From FEN-680 sp036845225 (GTDB lineage: Bacteria; Actinomycetota; Geothermincolia; Fen-727; Anoxymicrobiaceae): DNA of 6,687 bases. Within the stretch, counting starts at the first letter, position 1. Each line of letters begins with the position of its first letter. The stretch lies in NCBI GenBank assembly GCA_036845225.1, contig DAIUEJ010000068.1, forward strand, positions 1 through 6,687, written 5' to 3'. Below are positions 1 through 5,738 of the stretch, in pieces. The notes under the pieces are model-generated. The model had not been told where the DNA came from. It ran no database searches and saw nothing but the letters and a program-made list of their open reading frames with translations. Made by a program: the position numbers and the translations under genes.

Positions 1-1115
1 GCGTAAAGCCCCTTGGAGGTGGAGGCGATGATGTCCTCGTGCGTGTCGGCGCCCGGCTCGATGTAGGTGTTGCTCATGCGCGGGATCGGTACGTTCCTGA
101 AAGACTGGCGCCGCCCGTTACCGGTGCTGGCCACCCCGTCTTTCATCGCCTCGTGCCGGTCGTAGAGGTACCCGCGCAGGACGCCCTCCTCGATGAGCAG
201 CGTCGCCTGTGAAGGCGTGCCTTCGTCGTCGTAGTCGTAGGAGCCCCAGAGGCCCGGCCGTGTGGGGTTGTCCGAGGCCGACACCATTGTCGCTGCCACC
301 CGCTCGCCGATCTTTCCCGAGTAGACGGACGCGCCCTTGTGGACGTGGTCGGCCTCGAGTCCGTGGCCGACCGCCTCGTGCAGCAGCACGCCCCCGGTCC
401 CCGAGTTCATCACCACCGCCATGCGGCCCGCCGGCGACGGGCTTGCGCCGAGCATCACCAGCGCCCTTCGCGCGGCTCTAAGCGCGACCTCGCCCGGGTC
501 GTGCTTGGAGTAGAACGTGGGGCCGGCCAGCTCGCCAGGCGCTTCCTGCCCGACCTGTATCACGCCGTCCTTGCTCGCGACCACCTGCACGATGAGCCTG
601 GTGCGGCGGCAGGTGCTCGCGCGCGCCTCACCCAGGCTGTCGGCGATGAGCTCCTGCTCGATGGAGGAGTTATGGACCGCGGTGACCTGCCTCACGTCTT
701 TGCCCGCGCCCCGTCCCGCCTCGTCGCACTGCCGCAGCTTCTCCGCGATGAACGAGATCGAGGCGGTTCCCTCGTCCGGCTCGCAGACCGCCGCGGGCGC
801 GCTGCGCGTGGGCACCTCGATGCGGAGCGCCTCACCCTCGGCGGCGTGAGAGAGCGCTTCCGCGGCCGTCCTGGCGGCGCGCAGGAGATGCTCGCGGTCG
901 AGGATATCGGTGTGGGCGAATGCGGCGAGGTCTCCCTTGATGACGCGCACGCCCGCGCCGCTGTCCGTGCCCGTGGAAACGTCGTCGACCTTGCCGTCCT
1001 CGAAGCGCACGCTGGTGGTGAGCCTTCGCTGACAGACGATGTCGGAGTAAACGCCCCCGGTTTCAAGTGCCGTCTTGGTGACCTCGAACGCGAGGTCCTT
1101 GTCGATAACGAACAA
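1..1115 (-). CDS. tldD: TldD-family zinc metalloprotease, C-terminus cut by the window edge
   Basis: This is the N-terminal 371 codons of a TldD-type metalloprotease, the catalytic partner of the TldD/TldE (PmbA) heterodimer. In known systems that complex degrades unfolded peptides, trims modified peptides such as microcin B17, and cleaves the antitoxin CcdA. The zinc-binding HExxxH motif is visible as HEAVGHGLEAD, with the two histidines at residues 246 and 251. It is followed by the typical stretches DDEGTPSQ, STGNGRRQSFRN and PRMSNTYIEPG. The reading frame is uninterrupted. The start chosen is TTG at 1115-1113, because GGAG (1126-1123) lies 7 nt upstream, the next residues (FVIDKDLAF) begin the conserved domain, and an in-frame stop lies just upstream. 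Roughly 100 C-terminal residues, including the expected cysteine zinc ligand, lie outside the window. A tldE/pmbA partner would be expected beyond the left edge, but that cannot be seen. Family assignment is firm; the substrate is unknown. Confidence 0.95.
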   Translation of the reverse strand, partial: MFVIDKDLAFEVTKTALETGGVYSDIVCQRRLTTSVRFEDGKVDDVSTGTDSGAGVRVIKGDLAAFAHTDILDREHLLRAARTAAEALSHAAEGEALRIEVPTRSAPAAVCEPDEGTASISFIAEKLRQCDEAGRGAGKDVRQVTAVHNSSIEQELIADSLGEARASTCRRTRLIVQVVASKDGVIQVGQEAPGELAGPTFYSKHDPGEVALRAARRALVMLGASPSPAGRMAVVMNSGTGGVLLHEAVGHGLEADHVHKGASVYSGKIGERVAATMVSASDNPTRPGLWGSYDYDDEGTPSQATLLIEEGVLRGYLYDRHEAMKDGVASTGNGRRQSFRNVPIPRMSNTYIEPGADTHEDIIASTSKGLY

Positions 1116-1280
1116 GTCAAAGCTCCAGTCTCTGTTGAAGTCCGCTCGCTACCAGAGGCTAATACAACGAGCTTGTCTGCGCAACCAATTCTTTCCATTT
1201 TTCGTTTTTCCCGAAGTGATATTATTTGTCTGGCTGGATGACCGGCATAGACAAGCGCGGATGTTAGAAGGGGTATCACT
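1116..1280. promoter_or_regulatory. Divergent intergenic region with TTGTCT inverted repeat
   Basis: This 165-bp gap separates the divergent tldD and iron-sulfur genes and must hold both promoters. It is clearly AT-richer than the flanking genes, especially around 1183-1230. It contains GCTTGTCT at 1171-1178 and its exact reverse complement AGACAAGC at 1249-1256. A further TTGTCT sits at 1227-1232. The repeated hexamer in both orientations could be an operator, but I cannot name a regulator. No convincing -35/-10 pair with standard spacing was found on either strand. Confidence 0.35.
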
Positions 1281-2168
1281 TTGATCGAGCCTACCGCCTC
1301 AAGGCTCAAAGAGGCCCGCCGGCTGGCGTCGTTGTGCGCCGCGGCGACTTGCATATCGGGTTTGATAATCGCGCACGTCGGCCATGGCGCCACGCTCGAG
1401 CAGAACATGCCGCGATTCCTGATGCGGCTCGGCTCGCGCTACGAGCACCTGATCATGCGCGCGATAAACTTCCTTGCCAATCGCGAGTTCATCTACCGAA
1501 ACCCGACCTTGAAGGGGATGACCGACTGGCTGAGCGACAAGATAATGTCCGTCGCGAACGGCGAGGTGCTGTGCCTTGCCGAGGCCCAGGAGATGGTCGC
1601 CTCGATCGCCGGGGCCGGCTACACCATCGCCACCGGCACCTGCCCCTGCAGGCGCGCGCGCAACAATATCTCCGATGAAGTGCCCAACAACACCGACATG
1701 GTCTTCGGCGACTGGGCGGACACGTACCTCGAGAACTACCCCGGGCTCTATGCGCGCCTCGACGGGCGCCAGGCCGCCGAGCTGCTCGAGGACTTCGACC
1801 GTCACGGGTTCATCCATCAGGTCTACGGGTTCAGAGGCAAGGAGGGCGCGGCGTACGTGATGTGCAACTGCGACCCGTCGGTCTGCATCCCGCTGCTCGC
1901 GCAGAAGGCGCGGGGGCTGCAGGCGTTCAGGAAGGGGAGGTCGGTCGCGGTCGTCGCGCCGGAAAGCTGCCTGGGAGTGGTGGAGTGCGGGGCGTGCATC
2001 GCCAGATGCCCGTTCGATGCGAGGTCCGAGGCCGGCGGCAAGTCCACTCTCGACGCCGAGGCGTGTTTCGGGTGCGGAGTCTGCGTGGTGAGCTGCAAGG
2101 GCAAGGCGACGTCGCTGGAGCGCAAGCAAGGCGCGCGCCTGGTGTACGCGCGAGGGTTTGTGGAGTAA
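1281..2168 (+). CDS. 4Fe-4S dicluster ferredoxin-like protein with additional cysteine motifs
   Basis: This 295-residue protein has a ferredoxin-like module at its C-terminus (about residues 228-275). The first cluster motif has cysteines at 230, 236, 239 and 243 (CX5CX2CX3CP), with CX5C in place of the usual CX2C. The second is canonical, C262, C265, C268 and C272. Upstream are two more cysteine clusters, TGTCPCRR (C121, C123) and MCNCDPSVC (C195, C197, C202), which could hold a third Fe-S centre; that is inference. Residues 16-33 are fairly hydrophobic, but no clear signal peptide is seen. The TTG start is supported by AAGGGG at 1268-1273 with 7-nt spacing; the first in-frame ATG (1407) has a poor ribosome site. 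The gene lies 60 bp upstream of a flavin oxidoreductase on the same strand, so it probably passes electrons to or from that enzyme in the cytoplasm. The exact family and substrate are not recognised. Confidence 0.85.
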   Translation: MIEPTASRLKEARRLASLCAAATCISGLIIAHVGHGATLEQNMPRFLMRLGSRYEHLIMRAINFLANREFIYRNPTLKGMTDWLSDKIMSVANGEVLCLAEAQEMVASIAGAGYTIATGTCPCRRARNNISDEVPNNTDMVFGDWADTYLENYPGLYARLDGRQAAELLEDFDRHGFIHQVYGFRGKEGAAYVMCNCDPSVCIPLLAQKARGLQAFRKGRSVAVVAPESCLGVVECGACIARCPFDARSEAGGKSTLDAEACFGCGVCVVSCKGKATSLERKQGARLVYARGFVE

Positions 2169-2228
2169 GCGGCAGGGCAACAGCGGGGACGGCCGGGCTC
2201 AAATGCGGCCGCTGAGGGAGGGGGAACG

Positions 2229-3821
2229 ATGGCTGAGCAGGATGCTTCGGCCGCCAGGACGCCGGAGTTGGGGGAGCACTACGACGCCGTCATCGTCGGC
2301 GCCGGGATCGGCGGGCTCACCTGCGGAGCGCTTCTCGCCAAGGAGGGCGCGAGCGTCCTCATCGTCGAGCGGCACACCAAACCCGGAGGATACGTCACCG
2401 CCTACCACAGAAAGGGTTACTCGTTCCAGGTGCCGCACGTGATGGGCGGCTGCGGGCCGGGCGGCGAGGTCACCCGGGTCATGGACCACCTGGGCATACG
2501 CCAGGAGTTCACGCGCCTGGACCCGTACCTGCGGTTCATCTATCCCGACCACGACATCAAGGTGCCCTGCGACATGGAGCAGTACGCCGACGCCCTCAAG
2601 GACGCGTTCCAGCCGCAGACCAGCAACGTCAACGACTTCTTCAAATCCGTGCGCTCGCTGGTGCGCGGGATGGACATGTCCATGGTGAGGCGGCCGATGG
2701 GCCTGGGCAGGATAATGCGCGGGCTGAGTTACCCGTTCACCGCCCCCAAGATGCTTTCCTACATGACGTCGGGCACCACTCTGCAGAAGATGCTCGACAA
2801 GCATTTCAACGACGAGCAGATCAAGGCTGTCATCTCGACGCCATGGCCCTTTCTCGGCTCACCTCCCTGGGACGTCACCGCGCTGGCCATGGTCGGGATG
2901 ATAAAGAGCTTCTCGGCCGGCGCCTACGTGCCTGTCGGCGGCTTCCAGCAGCTCGCCGACGCTTTCGCCAGGGCGTTCACCGAGAACGGTGGGACCCTGC
3001 TGCTGGGCCACGAGGTCACGTCCATCAACACGGAGGGAGGGCGTGCCAGCGAGGTGGAGATGGTGCCGCGCGCCAAGGTCTCCGCCGGCGTGGTGGTGAG
3101 CGACGCCGACAGCAAGCGCACTTACCTCAAGCTGATCGCGAGGGAGAACTTCAACCAGTCGTTCCTCGAGCGCAAGGACGAGGCGCCGGTGTCCATGACC
3201 GGGCTGGTGATGCACCTGGGCATGCGCAAGAAGCTCCCCGAGGAGTTTGCCGCCGGGCCCATCATGGTGCAGCCCTCTTATGACATGCACGAGATGCTCG
3301 AGGCGGTGTCGGTGCGGGACAGCTACCCGGACCCGGCCAAGATCAGCTGGGGGCTGATGGCGCCCTCCATGATCGACAGGTCGCTGGCCCCGCTCGGCAA
3401 GACCAGCCTGGACATCATCGTGCCCGCGGTCCCCTACCGGTTCATGAACAGGTGGGGCCTCGAGCCGGGGGGCGTTCGGGGCGAAAAGTACCAGAGCATC
3501 AAGGAGAGGTACGCCGAGGTCGTGGTGGAGGCCGTGCACCGGACCTTCCCGGGGCTCATCAGCGACGTCGAGGCTTACGACATAGCCACGCCCATAACCT
3601 ACGAGCGCTACACGATGGCCATCGACGGCTGCTGGTATGACAGCGCCCAGACCCCCAGGCAGTCGATGTCACGCAGGGGCGGGCTCAAGACGCCGGTCAA
3701 AGGGCTCTATTTCACCGGATCGAAGTCGGTGCTCGGGGGGGGCATCTATCCGTCGATCATGTCCGGCGTGCTGGCGGCGGACACGATAACGAATGGCGCG
3801 ATGGACCCGCTGTTCCGATGA
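2229..3821 (+). CDS. NAD(P)/FAD-dependent oxidoreductase, phytoene desaturase/CrtISO/RetSat-like
   Basis: The 530-residue protein has an N-terminal dinucleotide-binding fold: VIVGAGIGGL (glycines 24, 26, 28, 29), then VERH with Glu47, the usual ribose-binding acid, then KPGGY. The C-terminal FAD motif is also present, beginning near residue 493 (LYFTGSKSVLGGGIYPSIMSG). This pattern and length match the superfamily of phytoene desaturases, carotenoid isomerases and retinol saturases, which oxidise, isomerise or saturate C=C bonds in lipophilic substrates. The ATG start at 2229 follows a strong purine-rich ribosome site (GAGGGAGGGGG at 2215-2224). No other carotenoid gene is visible, so a crt name is not justified. 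The upstream iron-sulfur gene in the same operon suggests ferredoxin-linked electron transfer, which is inference. The stop codon abuts a long inverted repeat. Confidence 0.88.
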   Translation: MAEQDASAARTPELGEHYDAVIVGAGIGGLTCGALLAKEGASVLIVERHTKPGGYVTAYHRKGYSFQVPHVMGGCGPGGEVTRVMDHLGIRQEFTRLDPYLRFIYPDHDIKVPCDMEQYADALKDAFQPQTSNVNDFFKSVRSLVRGMDMSMVRRPMGLGRIMRGLSYPFTAPKMLSYMTSGTTLQKMLDKHFNDEQIKAVISTPWPFLGSPPWDVTALAMVGMIKSFSAGAYVPVGGFQQLADAFARAFTENGGTLLLGHEVTSINTEGGRASEVEMVPRAKVSAGVVVSDADSKRTYLKLIARENFNQSFLERKDEAPVSMTGLVMHLGMRKKLPEEFAAGPIMVQPSYDMHEMLEAVSVRDSYPDPAKISWGLMAPSMIDRSLAPLGKTSLDIIVPAVPYRFMNRWGLEPGGVRGEKYQSIKERYAEVVVEAVHRTFPGLISDVEAYDIATPITYERYTMAIDGCWYDSAQTPRQSMSRRGGLKTPVKGLYFTGSKSVLGGGIYPSIMSGVLAADTITNGAMDPLFR

Positions 3822-3959
3822 GGGTTTAACTGGGACGGGAAGGGTAAGCCTTTTGCTTGCTGTCCTCGCGTCTGTGATATCAGAAGACTCTCCATGCTCA
3901 CAGAGCCGCTGCGGAGGCTGCGCAAAAGGCTCACCCTGCCCCCGTCAAAGTTCCCCCCT
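3821..3959. repeat. 139-bp imperfect long inverted repeat (REP/MITE-like)
   Basis: The left arm (3821-3856) and right arm (3922-3959) are reverse complements over most of their length. The inner part is strongest, with AAGCCTTTTGC (3846-3856) against GCAAAAGGCTC (3922-3932), and GACGGG (3834-3839) against CCCGTC (3941-3946). The outer ends also match, AGGG...AACT against AGTT...CCCT. The 65-nt interior holds further potential stems: TCTGTGA (3871-3877) with TCACAGA (3898-3904), and AGCC (3904-3907) with GGCT (3916-3919). It begins on the last base of the oxidoreductase stop codon and codes for nothing recognisable. There is no U-tract as in an intrinsic terminator. It may be a REP-type or MITE-type element, or it may act as a 3'-end structure for the operon mRNA. 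Confidence 0.6.
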
Positions 3960-3963
3960 ATAT

Positions 3964-3973
3964 AAAAGACAAT
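3964..3973 (+). repeat. Target site duplication, left copy
   Basis: AAAAGACAAT lies directly outside the left terminal repeat of the 99-bp element. It is repeated exactly and in the same orientation at 4073-4082, directly outside the right terminal repeat. This is the arrangement expected of a transposition-generated duplication. Confidence 0.75.
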
Positions 3974-4072
3974 AGGCCTATGCACTTGTGTCCGGTTGAC
4001 ACACTATGTGGTATGGAGACGACAGTTTTATCTACTACCTATTGTAGTAACCTGAGCAAAGTGCATAGGCCT
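3974..4072. mobile_element. 99-bp MITE-like element with 14-bp perfect terminal inverted repeats
   Basis: The ends are exact reverse complements: AGGCCTATGCACTT at 3974-3987 and AAGTGCATAGGCCT at 4059-4072. Both are flanked by the direct repeat AAAAGACAAT. The element is too short to encode a transposase, so it would have to be mobilised in trans. It can fold into a long terminal stem enclosing two hairpins: TGTGTC/GACACA (3987-3992 with 3998-4003, loop CGGTT) and TACTAC/GTAGTA (4033-4038 with 4044-4049, loop CTATT). Each end also contains the 8-bp palindrome TAGGCCTA. A 10-bp duplication differs from the TA duplication of the neighbouring IS630 element, so that IS is not the likely parent. 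The parent family is not identifiable from this window. Confidence 0.72.
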
Positions 4073-4082
4073 AAAAGACAAT
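4073..4082 (+). repeat. Target site duplication, right copy
   Basis: This is the second exact copy of AAAAGACAAT, directly after the right terminal repeat of the 99-bp element and in the same orientation as the copy at 3964-3973. Confidence 0.75.
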
Positions 4083-4097
4083 TTAAGAGGACTGCTG

Positions 4098-4111
4098 ACT
4101 AGTACTCTGTC
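4098..4111 (+). repeat. IS630 left terminal inverted repeat (with TA target)
   Basis: ACTAGTACTCTGTC is an exact reverse complement of 5302-5315. The first bases include the TA target duplication (4100-4101) and host sequence that is palindromic around it. Confidence 0.85.
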
Positions 4112-4144
4112 TAGCTTGAAACGATAAGTAATATTCCATATGCT

Positions 4145-4173
4145 CTCCTGTAGGAGATACTCTTTCACAGGAG
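4145..4173 (+). promoter_or_regulatory. Possible Shine-Dalgarno-sequestering hairpin of the transposase gene
   Basis: CTCCTGT (4145-4151) is the exact reverse complement of ACAGGAG (4167-4173), which contains the transposase ribosome binding site (AGGAGG at 4169-4174, 5 nt before the ATG). The same CTCC can instead pair with GGAG at 4153-4156 (loop TGTA). Two mutually exclusive foldings are therefore possible, one hiding and one exposing the ribosome site. Other insertion sequences are known to hide their ribosome site this way, limiting translation from transcripts that read in from outside. Confidence 0.45.
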
Positions 4174-4179
4174 GGGATC

Positions 4180-4614
4180 ATGCCCAAGAAATATGTCGTT
4201 GATCTGACCGAGGAGGAGCGGGACGAGCTGAAAGAGATTGTCAGCACCGGGGAGCATTCGGCAAGAAAGATACGATGGGCGCACGTACTGCTCAAAGCTG
4301 ATGCCGGATGGACCGACGGGAGGATCTGTGAAGCGTTTCTTGTCAGTCTCCCTACGGTGCAGCGTATCCGCCAGCGGTTTGTGGAGGAGGGAATGGACGT
4401 TGCCCTGGGAGCCCGCAGCATCAAGCCGAGACCCTATGCCCGGAAACTTGACGGTGAGCAGGAGGCGCATCTGATTGCGCTCGCATGCAGCGAGGCGCCG
4501 GAGGGCCACACGCGCTGGACCCTGCGTATGCTGGCCGGGAAGATGGTTGCGCTTGAGTATGTGGACAGCCTCTCCCATGAGACGGTCCGCCAGGTTCTAA
4601 AAAAAACGAAATAA
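4180..4614 (+). CDS. IS630 transposase, first frame (DNA-binding N-terminal part)
   Basis: This 144-residue frame holds the N-terminal helix-turn-helix part of an IS630-family transposase. About residues 24-85 show the typical pattern ARKIRWAHVLLKADAGWTD, then a recognition helix region (SLPTVQRIRQRFVEEG). The ATG is preceded by AGGAGG at 4169-4174. The frame ends with TAA at 4612-4614, right after an A8 run. It lacks every catalytic acidic residue, so alone it can only bind DNA and might act as a repressor of transposition. The conserved continuation (EIKPWLVKEWCIAP) sits in the -1 frame, so full transposase requires frameshifting. The base composition is less GC-rich than the flanking redox genes. 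Confidence 0.9.
   Translation: MPKKYVVDLTEEERDELKEIVSTGEHSARKIRWAHVLLKADAGWTDGRICEAFLVSLPTVQRIRQRFVEEGMDVALGARSIKPRPYARKLDGEQEAHLIALACSEAPEGHTRWTLRMLAGKMVALEYVDSLSHETVRQVLKKTK
4599..4606 (+). other. Slippery A8 run for programmed -1 frameshift
   Basis: Eight consecutive A bases start at 4599. In the upstream frame they read as CTA AAA AAA ACG. A heptamer A AAA AAA at 4599-4605 lets both tRNAs slip back one base. Translation then resumes at AAC (4605-4607), giving a protein reading LKKNEIKPWLVKEWC, a good match to the usual family sequence. A small stem, CGGCG/CGCCG (4648-4652 with 4658-4662), lies about 42 nt downstream, further than the usual stimulatory distance. Transcriptional slippage on the A-run is an equally possible mechanism. 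Confidence 0.75.
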
Positions 4615-5303
4615 AACCGTGGCTTGTCAAAGAGTGGTGCATAGCGCCGGCGGCCAGCGCCGTGACGCGCGCGAAGATGGAGGACGTGCTCGAGGTGTAC
4701 ACGCGACCCTGTGACGCGGAGCGCCCCCTTGTCTGCATGGACGAGACAAGCAAGCAGCAGATCATGGAGGCGCGTCCGCCTCATGCCATGAAGCAGGGCC
4801 GAGGCCGCCGCTACGATTCCGAGTACAAGCGCAACGGCGTCAGCAACCTGTTCATGTTCTTCGCGCCCCTGGATGGCTGGCGGCATGTTAAGGTAACCGA
4901 CCGCCGAACGAAGATCGACTGGGCTCTTGCCATGCGCGAACTTGTGGACGAGCACTTCCCCGGTGCGAAAAGGATCACGGTAGTCATGGACAACCTGAAC
5001 ACGCACTGCCCCTCCTCGCTGTACGAGGCGTTCGCTCCCGAAGAGGCGAGGAGGATACTGAGCCGCCTTGAGCTTCACTACACCCCGAAGCACGGCAGCT
5101 GGCTGAACATGGCGGAGATCGAGTTGAGCATCCTTGGCCGCCAGTGCCTCTCGCGCAGGATTCCCGATCAGCAGACATTACGACATGAGGTCGCAGCATG
5201 GGAGAAAGCGCGCAACGCTAAGAGTTCATCCATCGACTGGCGCTTCACCACCGACGACGCAAGGATTAAACTGAAGAAACTCTACCCATCATTTGGTGAA
5301 TGA
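4605..5303 (+). CDS. IS630 transposase, second frame (DDE catalytic part)
   Basis: This frame encodes the catalytic domain of the IS630-family transposase, related to the Tc1/mariner DDE enzymes. The first catalytic aspartate is in LVCMDETSKQ (codon 4740-4742). The second is in VVMDNLNTH (codon 4989-4991). The glutamate is in SWLNMAEIELS (codon 5115-5117). The segment begins here at the codon read after the -1 slip; joined to the first frame it gives a protein of about 374 residues, normal for the family. An internal GTG at 4662 could serve as a start but has no ribosome site, and the conserved KPWLVKEWC would be lost. The stop codon lies in the right inverted repeat. No inactivating change is visible apart from the frame split, which looks programmed. 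Confidence 0.92.
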   Translation, partial: NEIKPWLVKEWCIAPAASAVTRAKMEDVLEVYTRPCDAERPLVCMDETSKQQIMEARPPHAMKQGRGRRYDSEYKRNGVSNLFMFFAPLDGWRHVKVTDRRTKIDWALAMRELVDEHFPGAKRITVVMDNLNTHCPSSLYEAFAPEEARRILSRLELHYTPKHGSWLNMAEIELSILGRQCLSRRIPDQQTLRHEVAAWEKARNAKSSSIDWRFTTDDARIKLKKLYPSFGE

Positions 5304-5315
5304 CAGAGTACTAGT
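5302..5315 (-). repeat. IS630 right terminal inverted repeat (with TA target)
   Basis: GACAGAGTACTAGT is the exact reverse complement of the left end at 4098-4111. It overlaps the transposase stop codon (5301-5303), a compact layout typical of insertion sequences. Confidence 0.85.
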
Positions 5316-5373
5316 TGAATTGAAGCTCTCTGAGCGATCCAGCCAAGCAAAATCTACTGTCTCTCCAAATGCG

Positions 5374-5412
5374 GCAATCCAGAATTGCGGTAATACAGTA
5401 ATCCTGTTATCC
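5374..5412 (+). promoter_or_regulatory. Possible operator/promoter of the toxin-antitoxin operon
   Basis: The 111 bp between the IS end and the antitoxin gene contain GCAAT-CCAGA-ATTGC (5374-5388), a perfect 5-bp dyad. A weaker dyad, ACAGTAATCCTGT (5395-5407), lies just downstream. Antitoxins of this type usually bind palindromes in their own promoter, so these are candidate sites. A TTGCGG at 5385-5390 could be a -35 element, but no good -10 is seen at the right spacing. Confidence 0.3.
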
Positions 5413-5426
5413 TTGAGAGGAGTCCG

Positions 5427-5738
5427 ATGATCAAGGAGCAGATTATGAGCAAGGTTCACGAGGAGCTGGTCAAGGTCAACGAACGGGGCGCTCTCACCAT
5501 TCCGGCGAGCATACGCAAAGCCGTTGGCATCAACGGTTCCGATGTGGTGCTTATCGCAGCCGCCGATGACGGCAGTTCCATCCTGATAAAACCTCAGGTA
5601 TCGGTCGACCGCGACCAGGCATGGTTCTGGACTCCACAGTGGCAGTCCGAGGAGAAGAAGTCTGCTGCAGATCATGAAGCCGGCCGTGTCACCAGGATGA
5701 CGCCCAAAGAGTTCCTCGAAGAGATCGACAAATGGTAA
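5427..5738 (+). CDS. AbrB/MazE/SpoVT-type antitoxin
   Basis: This 103-residue protein has an N-terminal AbrB-like swapped-hairpin DNA-binding domain (about residues 10-55). The diagnostic stretch is VNERGALTIPASIRKAVGI, followed by a beta strand SSILIKP. The C-terminal part (residues 60-103) is charged and would wrap the toxin. It lies directly before a RelE-like toxin gene and overlaps it by 7 bp, so it is read as the antitoxin and autorepressor of the pair. Two starts are plausible. ATG 5427 has GAGAGGAG (5415-5422) at short spacing. ATG 5445 has AAGGAG (5433-5438) at an ideal 6 nt and would remove six residues without touching the domain. The gene starts about 115 bp from the IS end, so the insertion probably spares it. 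Confidence 0.85.
   Translation: MIKEQIMSKVHEELVKVNERGALTIPASIRKAVGINGSDVVLIAAADDGSSILIKPQVSVDRDQAWFWTPQWQSEEKKSAADHEAGRVTRMTPKEFLEEIDKW

Larger units (their letters stand above)
4102..5311 (+). mobile_element. IS630-family insertion sequence, complete
   Basis: The element has near-matching ends. ACTAGTACTCTGTC at 4098-4111 is the exact reverse complement of 5302-5315, and partial matches continue inward (about 24 of 34 positions). IS630-family elements insert at TA and duplicate it. The outermost TA pair fitting the repeats is 4100-4101 and 5312-5313, giving a 1,210-bp element with GTACTCTGTC ends. The inferred empty site then reads CTAG, the preferred target of IS630 itself. An alternative boundary, using the TA at 4103-4104 and 5309-5310, cannot be excluded. 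Between the ends are two overlapping transposase frames with an intact DDE triad. Nothing looks broken, so the copy may be active. Confidence 0.88.

Noticed and set aside
339..1241. Long plus-strand open frame opposite tldD, with other open frames in this region
   Set aside because: It is antisense to a clear TldD reading frame, its protein is arginine/alanine-rich low-complexity sequence with no recognisable domain, and GC-rich genes routinely create such frames.
1299..2180. Minus-strand open frame of 293 codons opposite the iron-sulfur gene
   Set aside because: It mirrors the codon structure of the real gene, has no domain, and the plus-strand frame has conserved cysteine motifs and a ribosome site.
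2199..2804. Minus-strand open frame opposite the oxidoreductase start
   Set aside because: Histidine/arginine-rich composition typical of antisense reading of a GC-rich gene; no domain recognised.
3996..4001. TTGACA resembling a perfect -35 element inside the 99-bp element
   Set aside because: No acceptable -10 hexamer lies 16-18 bp downstream, and the sequence is part of an internal hairpin.
3964..4082. CRISPR-like direct repeat
   Set aside because: There are only two 10-bp copies, and they flank inverted repeats; this is a target duplication, not an array.
4662..5303. Independent second transposase gene starting at GTG 4662
   Set aside because: No ribosome site precedes it and the conserved KPWLVKEWC segment upstream in the same frame would be excluded; fusion by -1 frameshift explains it better.
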